64,000 nucleotides of DNA. Source: VXPW01 sp965115815. Its GTDB lineage: Bacteria > Pseudomonadota > Alphaproteobacteria > TMED109. The position numbers and the translations under genes were made by a program. The stretch is from assembly GCA_965115815.1 (NCBI GenBank), contig OZ220465.1, positions 2,666,001-2,730,000 on the forward strand, in the 5' to 3' direction. The number at the start of each line of letters is the position of its first letter. Position 1 is the stretch's first letter. Positions 9,410 through 18,348 of the stretch are shown here, piece by piece. The notes beneath the pieces were generated by a model. It was not told where the DNA came from and did not search any database. It worked only from the letters and a program-made list of their open reading frames with translations.

Positions 9410-9507
9410 ATCAGCAAAAATGTTTCACTACATTTTTCTCAACCCGCCCCAACCAACACCCCACTATCCAATCATTTCAACAACTTGGCGAAACCGGAAC
9501 CCCCAAA

Positions 9508-9913
9508 ACATCCATTGCCGAGCGGGTCGGCCACCCCGTATCATGAAAACAGGTGCCGGCCGCGCGGGCGGGACTTCGGGCTTTTACGGGGTTGCCTACC
9601 GGTCACGGTCCGCAAGACGGGCGCCGCAGATGGCGAGTATCGGACGCCTCGGGAGCAGTGCTTTGGCGGGGAGGGTTTTGTGCGCCCGATCCCCAACCAT
9701 TTTCACGGCAAACATCCATTGCCGGGCGGGTCGGCCACCCCGTATCATGAAAACAGGTGCCGGCCGCGCGGGCGGGACTTCGGGCTTTTACGGGGTTGCC
9801 TACCGGTCACGGTCCGCAAGACGGGCGCCGCAGATGGCGAGTATCGGACGCCTCGGGAGCAGTGCTTTGGCGGGGAGGGGTTTTGTGCGCCCGATCCCCA
9901 ACCATTTTCACGG
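9508..9913. repeat. Repeat family B, tandem copies 2 and 3
   Basis: Two units of 201-202 bp (9508-9708 and 9712-9913), almost identical, separated by CAA. They match the insertion in hsdR at 363-769. Each unit contains the CTTTTACGG target that element A used in the hsdR copy. The flanking IS1634 sequence without the units is preserved inverted at 10327-10375, which shows that the units were inserted. No start-to-stop frame is shared by all units and no protein is proposed. Confidence 0.8.
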
Positions 9914-10099
9914 CAAATCGACACCGACTGTTCAAGTTGGGTCAAACGCTTCAAGCGCATCGCCCTGCGCTGCGAAAAGACCGCCACTAGGCCCTGTGGA
10001 CGGATTGACTCAGGAGCGGGTTCAGGGATTCCCGTGCGAGGTGTCAATCGGCGTTCAAAGTTGACCCCGGATCGGCGCGGAAGGTTGACCCCTCTGTAG

Positions 10100-10204
10100 G
10101 TTGTCCCGGTAGTCAACAGGAAGGCCCCGCGCGGCTCCGCGTAGCGCCCTGCGATACGTGGAGCGGAGCCGCGCGGGAGGTGCCTGTTGACCCACCGGGG
10201 CAAC
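10100..10204. repeat. Long imperfect inverted repeat (hairpin)
   Basis: Outer arms GTTGTCCCGGTAGTCAACAGG and the complement of CCTGTTGACCCACCGGGGCAAC, and inner arms CCCGCGCGGCTCCGC and GCGGAGCCGCGCGGG, pair across a loop of about 22 bases. The whole 105 bp could fold into one hairpin. It lies just downstream of the istB remnant, so it may be the terminal region of an IS21 element or a strong terminator. Neither arm is followed by a T run. Confidence 0.7.
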
Positions 10205-10231
10205 CGGGCCGCCGGCCTGGGCGTCGCCGGG

Positions 10232-10326
10232 TCACGATCGATGTTTGAAGCGCCAGCTCTGGTTGCCGGTTTCGACAATGTCGCAATGATGGGTCAGGCG
10301 GTCGAGGAGCGCGGTGGTCATCTTGG
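10232..10326 (-). pseudogene. istB: IstB-like ATPase, C-terminal remnant (IS21)
   Basis: The last 30 codons read AKMTTALLDRLTHHCDIVETG and SWRFKHRS, the characteristic C-terminus of IS21-family IstB helper ATPases, ending at TGA 10232. The rest is replaced by the end of an IS1634-type element at 10327. Only the tail remains. Confidence 0.8.
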
Positions 10327-10580
10327 CCCAACTTGAACAGTCGGTGTCGATTTTTGCCGGGCGCGGTTTCGCCAAGTTGTTGAAATGATTGGATAGTGGG
10401 GTGGTGATTGGCGCGGGTTGAGAAAAATGTAGTGAAACATTTTTGCTGATTTGGCCTTGTTTTCTTGATTGGTCGATATCGAAGACATACAACGCGGTCA
10501 GGATCGTGCGCGAAACGACCGCCCGGGGCCACCGCTATCTCTACCTCGTCGAGAGCGTGCGCGAGGGCAAGCGCTACCGA
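10327..10580 (+). mobile_element. IS1634-type element, 5' end fragment
   Basis: Starts with CCCAACTTGAACAGTCGG, the inverted-repeat end, and runs into the same first codons of an IS1634 transposase (IVRETTARGHRYLYLVESV, from about 10505). It breaks off after EGKR near 10578. It is the mirror image of 9300-9507. Here the site of the family B insertion is empty. Confidence 0.7.
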
Positions 10581-10590
10581 GTCATGACAT

Positions 10591-11651
10591 TTATGGCTGG
10601 ACCAAGGAGGTCCGATCCCGGACCAAGGCCTGCCGCTGGCCGGCCTGGAAGCCGATTCGATGGCCGAGGGTGGCGCTGCTCAGCCGGTTGGAGCCGTGCC
10701 ACATGATCTGGTGTCCGGGTTCGGGGTCGTGCTTGCGGTCCCGATACCCTCCGAGATGGGCGACCAGACGCACGGCGGCGCCGAGGGTATCAGGATCCGG
10801 CATGGCCTGCTCGCGGGCATAGTCGCGGAGAAAGGCCAGTTCCGGATCGGTGAACATCAGCGTGGGTGCACAGTCCGGGACCTGTCGTCCGAGCAGGGTC
10901 AGGACCATGATGCGCCAAGCGATCACGGCATGGATGGCGGTGACCCGTTGCAGGCGTTCGGCCTTGCGGAACCGCAGGGACTGCACCTGGCAGCCGGATT
11001 TCAGGACGCGGAAGAAATCCTCGATCTTCCAGCGCTGAAGATAGTGGCCGACCACCTCGGCGGCTTGCGGGCCGGTGCGCACCGGGAGCGTGATGAGCAG
11101 GAACCCCTGCACCGGATTCTCGCCTTCGGGCGGGTGGATTTCGACCAGATGGACGGTCGAGACGGACATGGGATCCTTGCCCTCAGGGTCGACGGCAGGG
11201 TCAAACGACGATGTCGGAGTTCGCAGTGGGCCACGCGCTTGCGCCGCGCCGGGCGGGCCGGTTTCCCGCGCGATTTCCGGCGCTCGGTCAGGCCGTCGAT
11301 CTCGATGTCGATCCGATCGTCGGACGGGCCGGCCTGCATGGCAGCGAACCGTTTCGGGCGATGGGGCCCCAGGACCCGATCGTGCCGGGCCCGCACCAGC
11401 ACCTCGACCCGCGGGTGTTGGCGCTGGAGATCGAACCGTTCGAAGAAGTCCGCCTCCCGATCGCAGACCGTGATCACACGGGTCTTGCCGCCCACGTCCC
11501 GGACGGCGTCGACGGTGTCCGCGAATCCGTGGAGCCATCGCCGGCTTTTCGTCCCGGCGGCGACGGTCTTCGCATGCTTCTTCAGCGGGTCGAACCCCAA
11601 CCGCAGCACCCCCAGGGGCAGGCCGGTGTCGGTCCTTTCATGCCGCCGCAC
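10591..11651 (-). pseudogene. IS4-family (Tn5-like) transposase, truncated and frameshifted
   Basis: Two overlapping frames. The upstream one (11651 to about 11205) reads LPLGVLRLGFDP, RVITVCDREADFFERF (second catalytic Asp region) and VLVRARHDR. The downstream one (about 11205 to 10591) reads VHLVEIHPPEG, then the YREK-type signature YLQRWKIEDFFRVLKSGC with the catalytic Glu. A frameshift near 11205 joins them. The N-terminal half, including the first Asp, is missing at 11651. It is a different and smaller relative than the next gene. Confidence 0.8.
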
Positions 11652-11686
11652 TTGACGTGCGTCGGTCTGTCCGTCATGGTGACGGC

Positions 11687-14077
11687 ATGCAAGTCGGACT
11701 TCGACATCTCCGCGCCGACACGGTCGAGTGGCTGAAGGCGGCGGCGGCCGAGGCCGGCCGGACGCGTCATGCGCTGGCGCGCGAGCTGTGCGAACGCGAG
11801 GACTGGCGCAACGCCCGGGGCCAGCCCTGCGTGTCCCAGGCGCGCGGGGTTCTGCCCGGGATCGCGAAGCGGGCGGGGTTCCTGCTGCCCGCGGCGCGGC
11901 CGGGTCCGTGCCGCACGCCGGGCCGTCCGGGCGGCGAGGTGGCGCGCACCTACCCGGACCGGAAGCTGGCGTGCACGCTGGCGGATCTCGGGGAGGTCAC
12001 CCTGGTCCCGGTGGGCGCGGCCCCGGACCGGCGCCGCTGGCGCGAGATGATGGAGACCCATCATCCGCAGGGTTGGAAGCACCGGCCGGGGAAGGTCCTC
12101 AACTTCTGGGTCGTGTCGTCGCGCCACGGTCGTCTCGGCGGCCTCGGGTATACGGCTGCAGGCTGGCATCAGGCGGCCCGGGACGCGGCCATCGGCTGGT
12201 CGGCGACGGCGCGGGCCGCGAATCTGGTGCAGCTGGTCCAGCAGCACCGCTTTCTCCTGCTGCCCGGCGTCCGGGTCGCCCGGCTGGCCTCGCACGTGCT
12301 GGCCCGGTCGACGGCGCGCCTGGCCGCGGACTGGAAGGCGGCGCACGGGACCCGGCCGCAGGCGGTCTACACGTATGTGGGACCCGAACACCGCGGCACC
12401 TGCTATCGTGCGGCCGGGTGGAGCCGCTGCGCCGAACCGACCTCGGGCCGGCCGCCGGGAGGCCGGGCGACCGCGCCGAAGGCGGTGTGGATCCGGCCCT
12501 TGGCCGAGGGCTGGCGCGAGGTCCTGTCTCGGGAGCGGGGCGCCGTCCTCGGTACCACGTCGGAGCCGTGGCGGCCCGGGAACGCCGACTGGGCCGACAT
12601 CGAGTATGGCCGCGGTTCGCATCCCGACGGCCGCGTGCGCACGCGGGTGCTGGCGATGGGCCGGGCTTGGGAGAACGCTCCGGGCGCGTCCCTGCCCGTG
12701 ATCTTCCCGTCCGCCGCCGCACAGAAGGCCGCGTACCGGCTGTTGTCCAGCGCCCGGGTCACGATGGAACACATCCTCGATTCCCACACCGAAGCCACGG
12801 TCGAACGCTGCCGGCAGGAGCGGGTCGTCCTCGCCCTGCAGGACACCACGACGCTGAAGTACAACGGGCACTGCAAGACGAAAGGGCTGGTGAACCTTGG
12901 GGGCGGGGGCTCGGGCACCCGGGGGATCCTTGCCCATTTCACGCTGGCGGTGACCGAGGGCCGCCGCCCGCTCGGCGTGATCGACCTCAACGCCACCGAG
13001 CGCGAGGGCACGGAAGCCCCGGACCGCGACGCCACCGAGCGCGAGGGCACGGAAGCTCCGGACCGCGACGCCACCGAGCGCGAGGGCACGGAAGCCCCGG
13101 ACTGCGACGCCACCGAGCGCGAGGGCACGGCAGCCCCGGACCGCGACGCGGTCAAGCCGGAGAGTGTGCGCTGGCTTCAGGGACTCGAACGCGCCCGTCA
13201 GCTGGCCGCCGCCTGCCCCGACACCCGGGTGGTCACGGTCTGCGACCGCGAAGGCGACATCTGGGAAAGGTTCGTACAGGCGCGCGCCGGCGGCGTCGGG
13301 CTCCTCGTACGCTCCGACCGCGGCCGGCAGCGACGAGTGGTCCGCAGCGACGGCTCCGTGGCGGACCTGTGGGAGGCCATGGCGGAGCAGTCGGTTCTGG
13401 GAACGAAGACGGTCCACCTCGCCGCCTGCGGCGGACCCCGTCCGCGCCTCCAGCGCACCGTGATCCTCGAGCTCCGCGCCGCCGCCGTCCACCTCGTGCC
13501 GCCGAAAAACCGGGACGACCGGACGCCGATGCCCGTGCTCGCCGTCTCGGTCCGGGAAGCCCGGCCGCCCAAGGGCCGCGATCCGCTCCACTGGGTGCTG
13601 CTCTCCACCGAGGGCGAGGCCGACCTCCCGCACGCTCGACGCATCGTCGCCTGGTACGAGGCACGCTGGACCATCGAGGAGTACTTCCGGGTCCTCAAGG
13701 TCGGCGCCCGGATCGAAGAACGCAAGCTGCAGGACGCCGACGACCTGCGCAAGTGCCTCGCTTTCGATGCCATCACCGCATGGCGGGTCATGGACCTCGA
13801 GCGCCTCGCGCGCGATCCGCCCGACCGCCCCGCCCTCGAGTTCTTCACCGACCGCGAAATCGGGGTTCTCTACCGATGGCTCCGGTACGATCGCATCCTC
13901 CGGGCCCCGCCTGGAAAGCCGCCCGACATCCGCACCTTTGGGGTTGATCTCGCCCGCATGGCGGGCTTCCGGCCCAGCAAGCGTCAGCCGCTTCCGGGTA
14001 CTGCGAAAATCTGGCAGGCGTGGCGGAAATTCAAGACCGGACTCGAATTCGTCCAATCAGAAGGGAACCGCACATGA
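11687..14077 (+). CDS. DUF4338 - Tn5-type transposase fusion
   Basis: 796 residues, intact. Residues about 10-60 form a helical, winged-helix-like start (ALARELCEREDW). Residues about 95-260 are a DUF4338 core: LNFWVVSSRHGRLGGLGYTAAGW, IGWSATARAANL, LASHVLARSTARLAADW and YVGPEHRGTCYRAAGW. From about residue 300 follows a complete Tn5/IS50-type DDE transposase: VLALQDTTTLKY (D), VVTVCDREGDIWERF (D) and WYEARWTIEEYFRVLKVG (E in the YREK motif). DUF4338 is the family of Druantia DruA. Here it is welded to a transposase, which suggests a role in target or DNA recognition; that is inference. A 39-bp tandem repeat enlarges the loop near residues 436-487. There is no clear ribosome site, so the start is uncertain. 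Confidence 0.85.
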   Translation: MQVGLRHLRADTVEWLKAAAAEAGRTRHALARELCEREDWRNARGQPCVSQARGVLPGIAKRAGFLLPAARPGPCRTPGRPGGEVARTYPDRKLACTLADLGEVTLVPVGAAPDRRRWREMMETHHPQGWKHRPGKVLNFWVVSSRHGRLGGLGYTAAGWHQAARDAAIGWSATARAANLVQLVQQHRFLLLPGVRVARLASHVLARSTARLAADWKAAHGTRPQAVYTYVGPEHRGTCYRAAGWSRCAEPTSGRPPGGRATAPKAVWIRPLAEGWREVLSRERGAVLGTTSEPWRPGNADWADIEYGRGSHPDGRVRTRVLAMGRAWENAPGASLPVIFPSAAAQKAAYRLLSSARVTMEHILDSHTEATVERCRQERVVLALQDTTTLKYNGHCKTKGLVNLGGGGSGTRGILAHFTLAVTEGRRPLGVIDLNATEREGTEAPDRDATEREGTEAPDRDATEREGTEAPDCDATEREGTAAPDRDAVKPESVRWLQGLERARQLAAACPDTRVVTVCDREGDIWERFVQARAGGVGLLVRSDRGRQRRVVRSDGSVADLWEAMAEQSVLGTKTVHLAACGGPRPRLQRTVILELRAAAVHLVPPKNRDDRTPMPVLAVSVREARPPKGRDPLHWVLLSTEGEADLPHARRIVAWYEARWTIEEYFRVLKVGARIEERKLQDADDLRKCLAFDAITAWRVMDLERLARDPPDRPALEFFTDREIGVLYRWLRYDRILRAPPGKPPDIRTFGVDLARMAGFRPSKRQPLPGTAKIWQAWRKFKTGLEFVQSEGNRT
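12992..13147 (+). repeat. 39-bp tandem repeat, four units, inside a transposase gene
   Basis: Four consecutive 39-bp units (12992, 13031, 13070, 13109) differ by one or two bases each. They encode a charged 13-residue unit ATEREGTEAPDRD. The repeat sits in the linker before the second catalytic Asp, where family members vary in length. It is coding and in frame, so it is not a CRISPR. Confidence 0.95.
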
Positions 14078-14099
14078 GCCAGATTGCGTCAACAACGGG

Positions 14100-15470
14100 C
14101 TATTGAAAGGTGTCGGTCACCGCCAGCGTGGCATGCAGGTGCAGGCCGAGGGTCGAGGCACGGGTCTGGTTCGTGCCGATCACCTGCAGGCCGTCACACC
14201 CCGGCCGCCGCGCAAAGTTCAGATCACTCCCGTCCTGGATCGCCAGCACCGTCCGCTGCCCCCGGATGCGTTGGAGGGTACGCTCCCGGTGAGGCGCCAG
14301 GATGTGGTCCGCCGTGATGGCGCTGTCCGCCGGTTGCTCGATCAACCGGTAGAAGGCACGGATGACCGTACGGCTGCGGTCCGGGTGGGCCTGGATCTTC
14401 TGTCCCGGATCCTCCGCCAGCAGTGAAGCGCTCTTCACCCGTCGCGCCGTCCGTCGCCGATCCCCCAAGGGTGCTCCTCCCAGCTCGTTCGCGGCCCACT
14501 CCTGTGCACGGAGACCTTCCCCGGGTGCAAGCGACGGCCATCGCTCCACTTCGGCCACCCCGAGATCCCGGCGCCAGCGCCGGTGCAACGGGTACATCCA
14601 GACCGTCTTCCCGGTCTTCTCCCGGCGATGATACCGGTCCTGGCGGCCCCGCCCCTTCGTCGCGCCCACGCACACGAAATTCGCGGCCCGCAGGCAGGTG
14701 CCCTGCACACCCGCATCCGCATAGCTTTCCACCCGCCATACCCGCAGGCCGTAGCGGGCCTCAAGGTCCGCGGGCAGCCGTCGCAACAGGCGGCCCAACA
14801 CCTGGCTGGCGAGGTGGGGACAGCGGACTGCCGGACGAATCAGGAAGCGGCTGAGACCGATCACTCGGTGGAGGTGGTCCCGGCGCTGCGGCGCACTCCA
14901 CCCGATCCAGCCGTCCCGCGCCTGCACCTGCAAGGCGGCGGCCGAGAACCCGGCCGCGCCCAGGATCCCGTGTCCCGAGGTCACCCGATAGCGCACCTGA
15001 GGGCCCGCGAAGGTCGTCAGGCCGTGCGGATGCTCGTGCGCGATCCGCGGGTTCCACACCGTGCGCTGCGCCACCGTCGTCACCGGAACCACCTCCAGCC
15101 CTTCGATCTCCGACACCCGCCCCGGCACCCCGACCGGCGCCGGAACGGCCTCGTCCAGCTGACGCGGCGTTCGGTCCGGCGGCGGCACCCGGGGCGGCGG
15201 CAGGACGATCTCCGGCGCGGACGCCGCCAGGGTGCGCAGGGCCTTGAGGCATCCCGAAACCTGCCACCGGCCGAGGGCGTCGACCAAGGCAAACTCCTCG
15301 CACACCCGGCGGCCCAAGGACTGCCGGCTGGCAAACGACTCCCGCGACAGGATCCCGGCCACCCGGGACCGCGCTTCCGCGCCGCGCAGCGTCTGAAGGA
15401 TGTTCGATTGGGTCCGCAGGGCGAGGGACCGTACACCGCCCGATCGGCAATGTTCAGCCCTTTTTTTCAT
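14100..15470 (-). pseudogene. DUF4338 - Tn5-type transposase fusion, 3'-truncated
   Basis: 456 residues in a frame opposite to the previous gene. N-terminal part: SRQSLGRRVCEEFALVD. The DUF4338 core includes IGWSAPQRRDHL, LASQVLGRLLRRLPADLEARY, YADAGVQGTCLRAANF and KTVWMYPLHRRW. It enters the transposase part with TVLAIQDGSDLNF (first catalytic Asp) and stops at 14100 after ATLAVTD, where relatives continue for some 300 residues. The truncation point abuts the end of the neighbouring fusion gene, so the two genes face each other tail to tail. It is non-functional as a transposase, but the DUF4338 domain is whole. Confidence 0.82.
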
Positions 15471-15779
15471 GACATGGTAGGCCTAGGCACGCGGCGCTCC
15501 GGTGCGCCCCATCGGCCGTCGGACAGGGGTCAAGCCCGCCGCCTTGCGACGAGAGGTCACTGCCCTAATTCATGGCTTCCTCTTCTCTCTCCAAGGCTCG
15601 GCGCAATCCGCAATCGCATACGGCGCGAATGGGCCACAGGGAACCGTGACCTTGGAATGCAGTGTCGACGAGATTGCCGGGTCTGCGCAGGTACGCGGTA
15701 GAATCGGGCAATTCGACTCCCGAACCTCACGGGGCGGCCGACCGTCGTTCCCTTCGCACCGGGTACCGCAAGAGCCTTG
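15471..15779. other. Leader region of the lipid operon
   Basis: No convincing gene. It presumably holds the promoter of the operon starting at 15780. I looked for an ECF-type promoter (TGATC-like -35 with TAAG-like -10) and for a standard sigma70 pair and found neither convincing. The ribosome site before the first gene is weak (AAGAG). Confidence 0.5.
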
Positions 15780-17081
15780 ATGGAGGCGAAGTCCGGACCG
15801 ACATCGGATTCGGTCAGGGAGCGTCGACGCCGGATCGCGGTGATCGGCGCAGGCATTTCCGGCTTGGGGGCGGCTTGGCTGTTGTCCCGGGTTCACGATG
15901 TCGTGTTGTACGAAGCCTCCGACCGACCGGGTGGCCATGCACGCACGGTCGTCGTTGGGGCCGGACAGCGGCAGGTGCCGGTGGACACCGGTTTCATCGT
16001 CTTCAACCGGGTCAATTACCCCCATCTTTGTCGACTGTTCGACTATCTGGACGTGCCGGTCCGCAAGAGCGACATGTCCTTCGCCGTTTCCGTGGATGGC
16101 GGAACGATCGAATACGGCTGCCGCAACGTCGCGGCGGCGCTGGCGCAACCGGCCAATGCCGTCAAGCCGGAATTCTGGCGCATGTTCCTCGACATCGCGA
16201 AGTTCAACCGGACGGCGTTGGCGGATACCTCCTCCAACCCGAGCTGGACCGTGGGCGACCTGATCCGCCATCGGCGGTTCGGGCGCTGGTTCGAGCGCTA
16301 CTACCTGCTGCCGATGAGCGGTGCCATCTGGTCGACGCCCCGCGCCGGGATGCGGGATTTTCCCGCCGGCGTTCTGGCCCGCTTCTTCGCCCATCACGGG
16401 CTGTTGTCGTTTGCCGGCCAGCACCGATGGTGGACCGTGGAGGGCGGATCGCGCAGCTATGTCGCCAGAATGGTATCCGGCATGTCGGCGCAGCTTCACT
16501 TGCGCACGACGGTCGAGGCGGTAACGCGGGAGCCGGGCGCGGTCTCTGTCAAGGCGGCCGGAGAGGCCGCCGAAACCTTCCACAGCGTCGTGTTCGCCTG
16601 TCATGCCGATACGGCGCTCGCCATCCTGAAGGACGCCGGGACGGACGAACGGAAGATTCTCGGCCGGATCGGCTTCCGGCGCAACCGGATCGTGCTGCAC
16701 ACCGACGACCGATTGATGCCGCGACGCAAGGCATGCTGGTCGAGTTGGGTGTATCTGGCAAACTCCCGGCTCGATGAGGATGGCGCGTCGGTCACCTACT
16801 GGATGAACTCCCTTCAGAGCATCCCGCGCGAAACGCCGCTGTTCGCAACGCTGAATCCGTCTCTGCCGATCGACGACGACGCCGTTCTGGATGCCCACGA
16901 TTTCGACCATCCCCAGTTCGATTTCCATGCCCACGCCGCCCAAGCGGCGTTACCGTCGATTCAGGGTCGGTCGAATACCTGGTACTGCGGGGCCTGGACC
17001 GGCAACGGGTTCCACGAGGACGGACTGGCGAGCGCGGTCGACATCGCGCGAAGCCTCGGGGCGCGGCCGCCATGGACGTGA
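15780..17081 (+). CDS. NAD(P)/FAD-dependent amine-oxidase-like oxidoreductase
   Basis: 433 residues. The N-terminal dinucleotide-binding fold RIAVIGAGISGLGAAWLL is followed by the FAD glutamate region LYEASDRPGGHARTV, and the C-terminal FAD motif lies near WYCGAWTGNGFHEDGL. It matches the flavin amine oxidase/desaturase-like proteins found beside cyclopropane-synthase homologues (COG2907). The substrate is probably a membrane fatty-acyl chain; this is inferred from context. ATG at 15780 is preferred over TTG at 15777. It overlaps the next gene by 10 bases, which argues for translational coupling along the operon. Confidence 0.88.
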   Translation: MEAKSGPTSDSVRERRRRIAVIGAGISGLGAAWLLSRVHDVVLYEASDRPGGHARTVVVGAGQRQVPVDTGFIVFNRVNYPHLCRLFDYLDVPVRKSDMSFAVSVDGGTIEYGCRNVAAALAQPANAVKPEFWRMFLDIAKFNRTALADTSSNPSWTVGDLIRHRRFGRWFERYYLLPMSGAIWSTPRAGMRDFPAGVLARFFAHHGLLSFAGQHRWWTVEGGSRSYVARMVSGMSAQLHLRTTVEAVTREPGAVSVKAAGEAAETFHSVVFACHADTALAILKDAGTDERKILGRIGFRRNRIVLHTDDRLMPRRKACWSSWVYLANSRLDEDGASVTYWMNSLQSIPRETPLFATLNPSLPIDDDAVLDAHDFDHPQFDFHAHAAQAALPSIQGRSNTWYCGAWTGNGFHEDGLASAVDIARSLGARPPWT

Positions 17082-17833
17082 TCGACTGTTCCGTCGTACG
17101 GGCCAAGGTGAGCCATGTCCGCCGGGTTCCGGTCGGCAACCGGTTCGTGTACCGCACGGATTACCTGCTCCTCCACGAAGCGGTGCTGGCGGGTGGGCCG
17201 AGCCCGAAACTGTTCTCGTTTGGCCGCCCCAACCTCGTCTCGCTGTACCCGTCCGATCACGGAGTGGCGGGCTGTCGGGGCCCGGAGGGGTTTCGCCGGC
17301 TGGTCCGGAACGCGGGCATCAAGGGGGACGGCTGCATCCTGCTGCTGACCCACCCGCGACATTGGGGGTATACCTTCAATCCGGTCAGCTTCTGGTTCCT
17401 GCTCGGCACCGCCGGAAATCTCCGGGCGGTACTGGCGGAGGTCCACAACACGTTCGGCGACCGCCACGGCTATCTCTGCGCCGGAGAGAACGGGTCCGAT
17501 CTCCGGCCGGACGCTTGGATCGAGCTGCGCAAGCAGTTCCATGTTTCGCCCTTCTTCGAAATCGCGGGTGCCTACCGGTTCCGGTTCCTGCTCGACGAAG
17601 CCCGCATCGGGGTGCGCATCGTCTATGACGACGGTGCAGGGGGCGGGCTGCACACGACGTTGGTCGGAGCCCGGCGGCCGTTCACCAACCGGGAACTGGT
17701 CCGGTCACTCCTGATCCGACCGCTCGGGGCTGCGCGCACCACGGCGTTGATCCACTGGCAGGCGTTTCGGCTCTGGCGCAAGGGAGTACCGTACCACCGG
17801 CGCATCGAGCCGCCGGAACACGGCATCTCATGA
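17072..17833 (+). CDS. DUF1365 family protein
   Basis: 253 residues. Typical DUF1365 opening VVRAKVSHVRRVPVGNRFVY, with ILLLTHPRHWGYTFNPVSFWF (about residues 88-108) and a DRHGYLC/VEVHNTF segment. The biochemical role is not established. The family is almost always encoded next to the FAD oxidoreductase and the cyclopropane-synthase homologue, as here. No signal peptide or membrane span is obvious. The start overlaps the upstream stop, and the stop overlaps the next ATG (ATGA). Confidence 0.9.
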   Translation: MDVIDCSVVRAKVSHVRRVPVGNRFVYRTDYLLLHEAVLAGGPSPKLFSFGRPNLVSLYPSDHGVAGCRGPEGFRRLVRNAGIKGDGCILLLTHPRHWGYTFNPVSFWFLLGTAGNLRAVLAEVHNTFGDRHGYLCAGENGSDLRPDAWIELRKQFHVSPFFEIAGAYRFRFLLDEARIGVRIVYDDGAGGGLHTTLVGARRPFTNRELVRSLLIRPLGAARTTALIHWQAFRLWRKGVPYHRRIEPPEHGIS

Positions 17834-18348
17834 TCCTCCGGGTTGTCCTTCTCTCGTTGATTCTCGCGGCGGTCAGCGCCTTCGCGGCGCCGCCGGAATT
17901 GTCCGACCGCGTGGTGGCGGTGCGACCCGCAGGCTGTGCCGAATACCGACTGCTGTTCTTCCGGCTCTACAGAGCGGAACTGTGGACCGACGCAGCCGTT
18001 CCGCCGGGCGAGAACTTCGGCCTTACACTGACCTACCGGACCGCGTTCGAAAGCGAGGAACTGGTGTCCTCGTCGATCTCTGAAATGGCTCGCATGTCCG
18101 GTCGGCCGGACCACAGTTTCGCGGCTGCGCGTGCACAACTCGAACGCGTGCTCCGCAGCGTGGAGGAGGGTGACCGCTATACGGCATGGCGCAGCGGACC
18201 GAATCGGGTCGAATTCTTCCGCAACGGCGCCTCGACGGGGACGCTCACCCACGACGCCGACCTGTTCCTGAAAATCTGGGTCGGCCCGATGAGCCGGGAT
18301 CCGAAACGAAGGGCCGCTCTGCTTTCCGGACGTTGCGATGACCGGTGA
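17830..18348 (+). CDS. Secreted chalcone-isomerase-like protein
   Basis: 172 residues with a clear signal peptide (ILRVVLLSLILAAVSAFAAP, cleavage expected after about residue 20). The mature part resembles the chalcone isomerase-like family: YRLLFFRLYRAELWTD, LTYRTAFESEELV, TLTHDADLFLKIWVGP. It is likely periplasmic. In this operon type the fold is thought to bind a lipid or fatty acid rather than a flavonoid. It starts on ATG overlapping the preceding stop and overlaps the transporter start by 11 bases. Confidence 0.82.
   Translation: MILRVVLLSLILAAVSAFAAPPELSDRVVAVRPAGCAEYRLLFFRLYRAELWTDAAVPPGENFGLTLTYRTAFESEELVSSSISEMARMSGRPDHSFAAARAQLERVLRSVEEGDRYTAWRSGPNRVEFFRNGASTGTLTHDADLFLKIWVGPMSRDPKRRAALLSGRCDDR

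Larger units (their letters stand above)
9017..9941. mobile_element. Internally deleted IS1634-type element
   Basis: Ends CTCAACTTCAACAGTGACGATT and the complement of AATCGACACCGACTGTTCAA form imperfect inverted repeats. The target duplication TCAAA (9012-9016, 9942-9946) is 5 bp, as expected for IS1634. Inside, on the minus strand (9116-9409), only the extreme N-terminus (MFVRETTARGHRYLYLVESV) and a short C-terminal piece of a transposase remain. Two family B repeats are inserted near the right end. The same 5' end occurs inverted at 10327-10580. Confidence 0.72.

Noticed and set aside
12992..13147. CRISPR-like array
   Set aside because: Units are contiguous without spacers, in frame, and translate to a regular 13-residue repeat.
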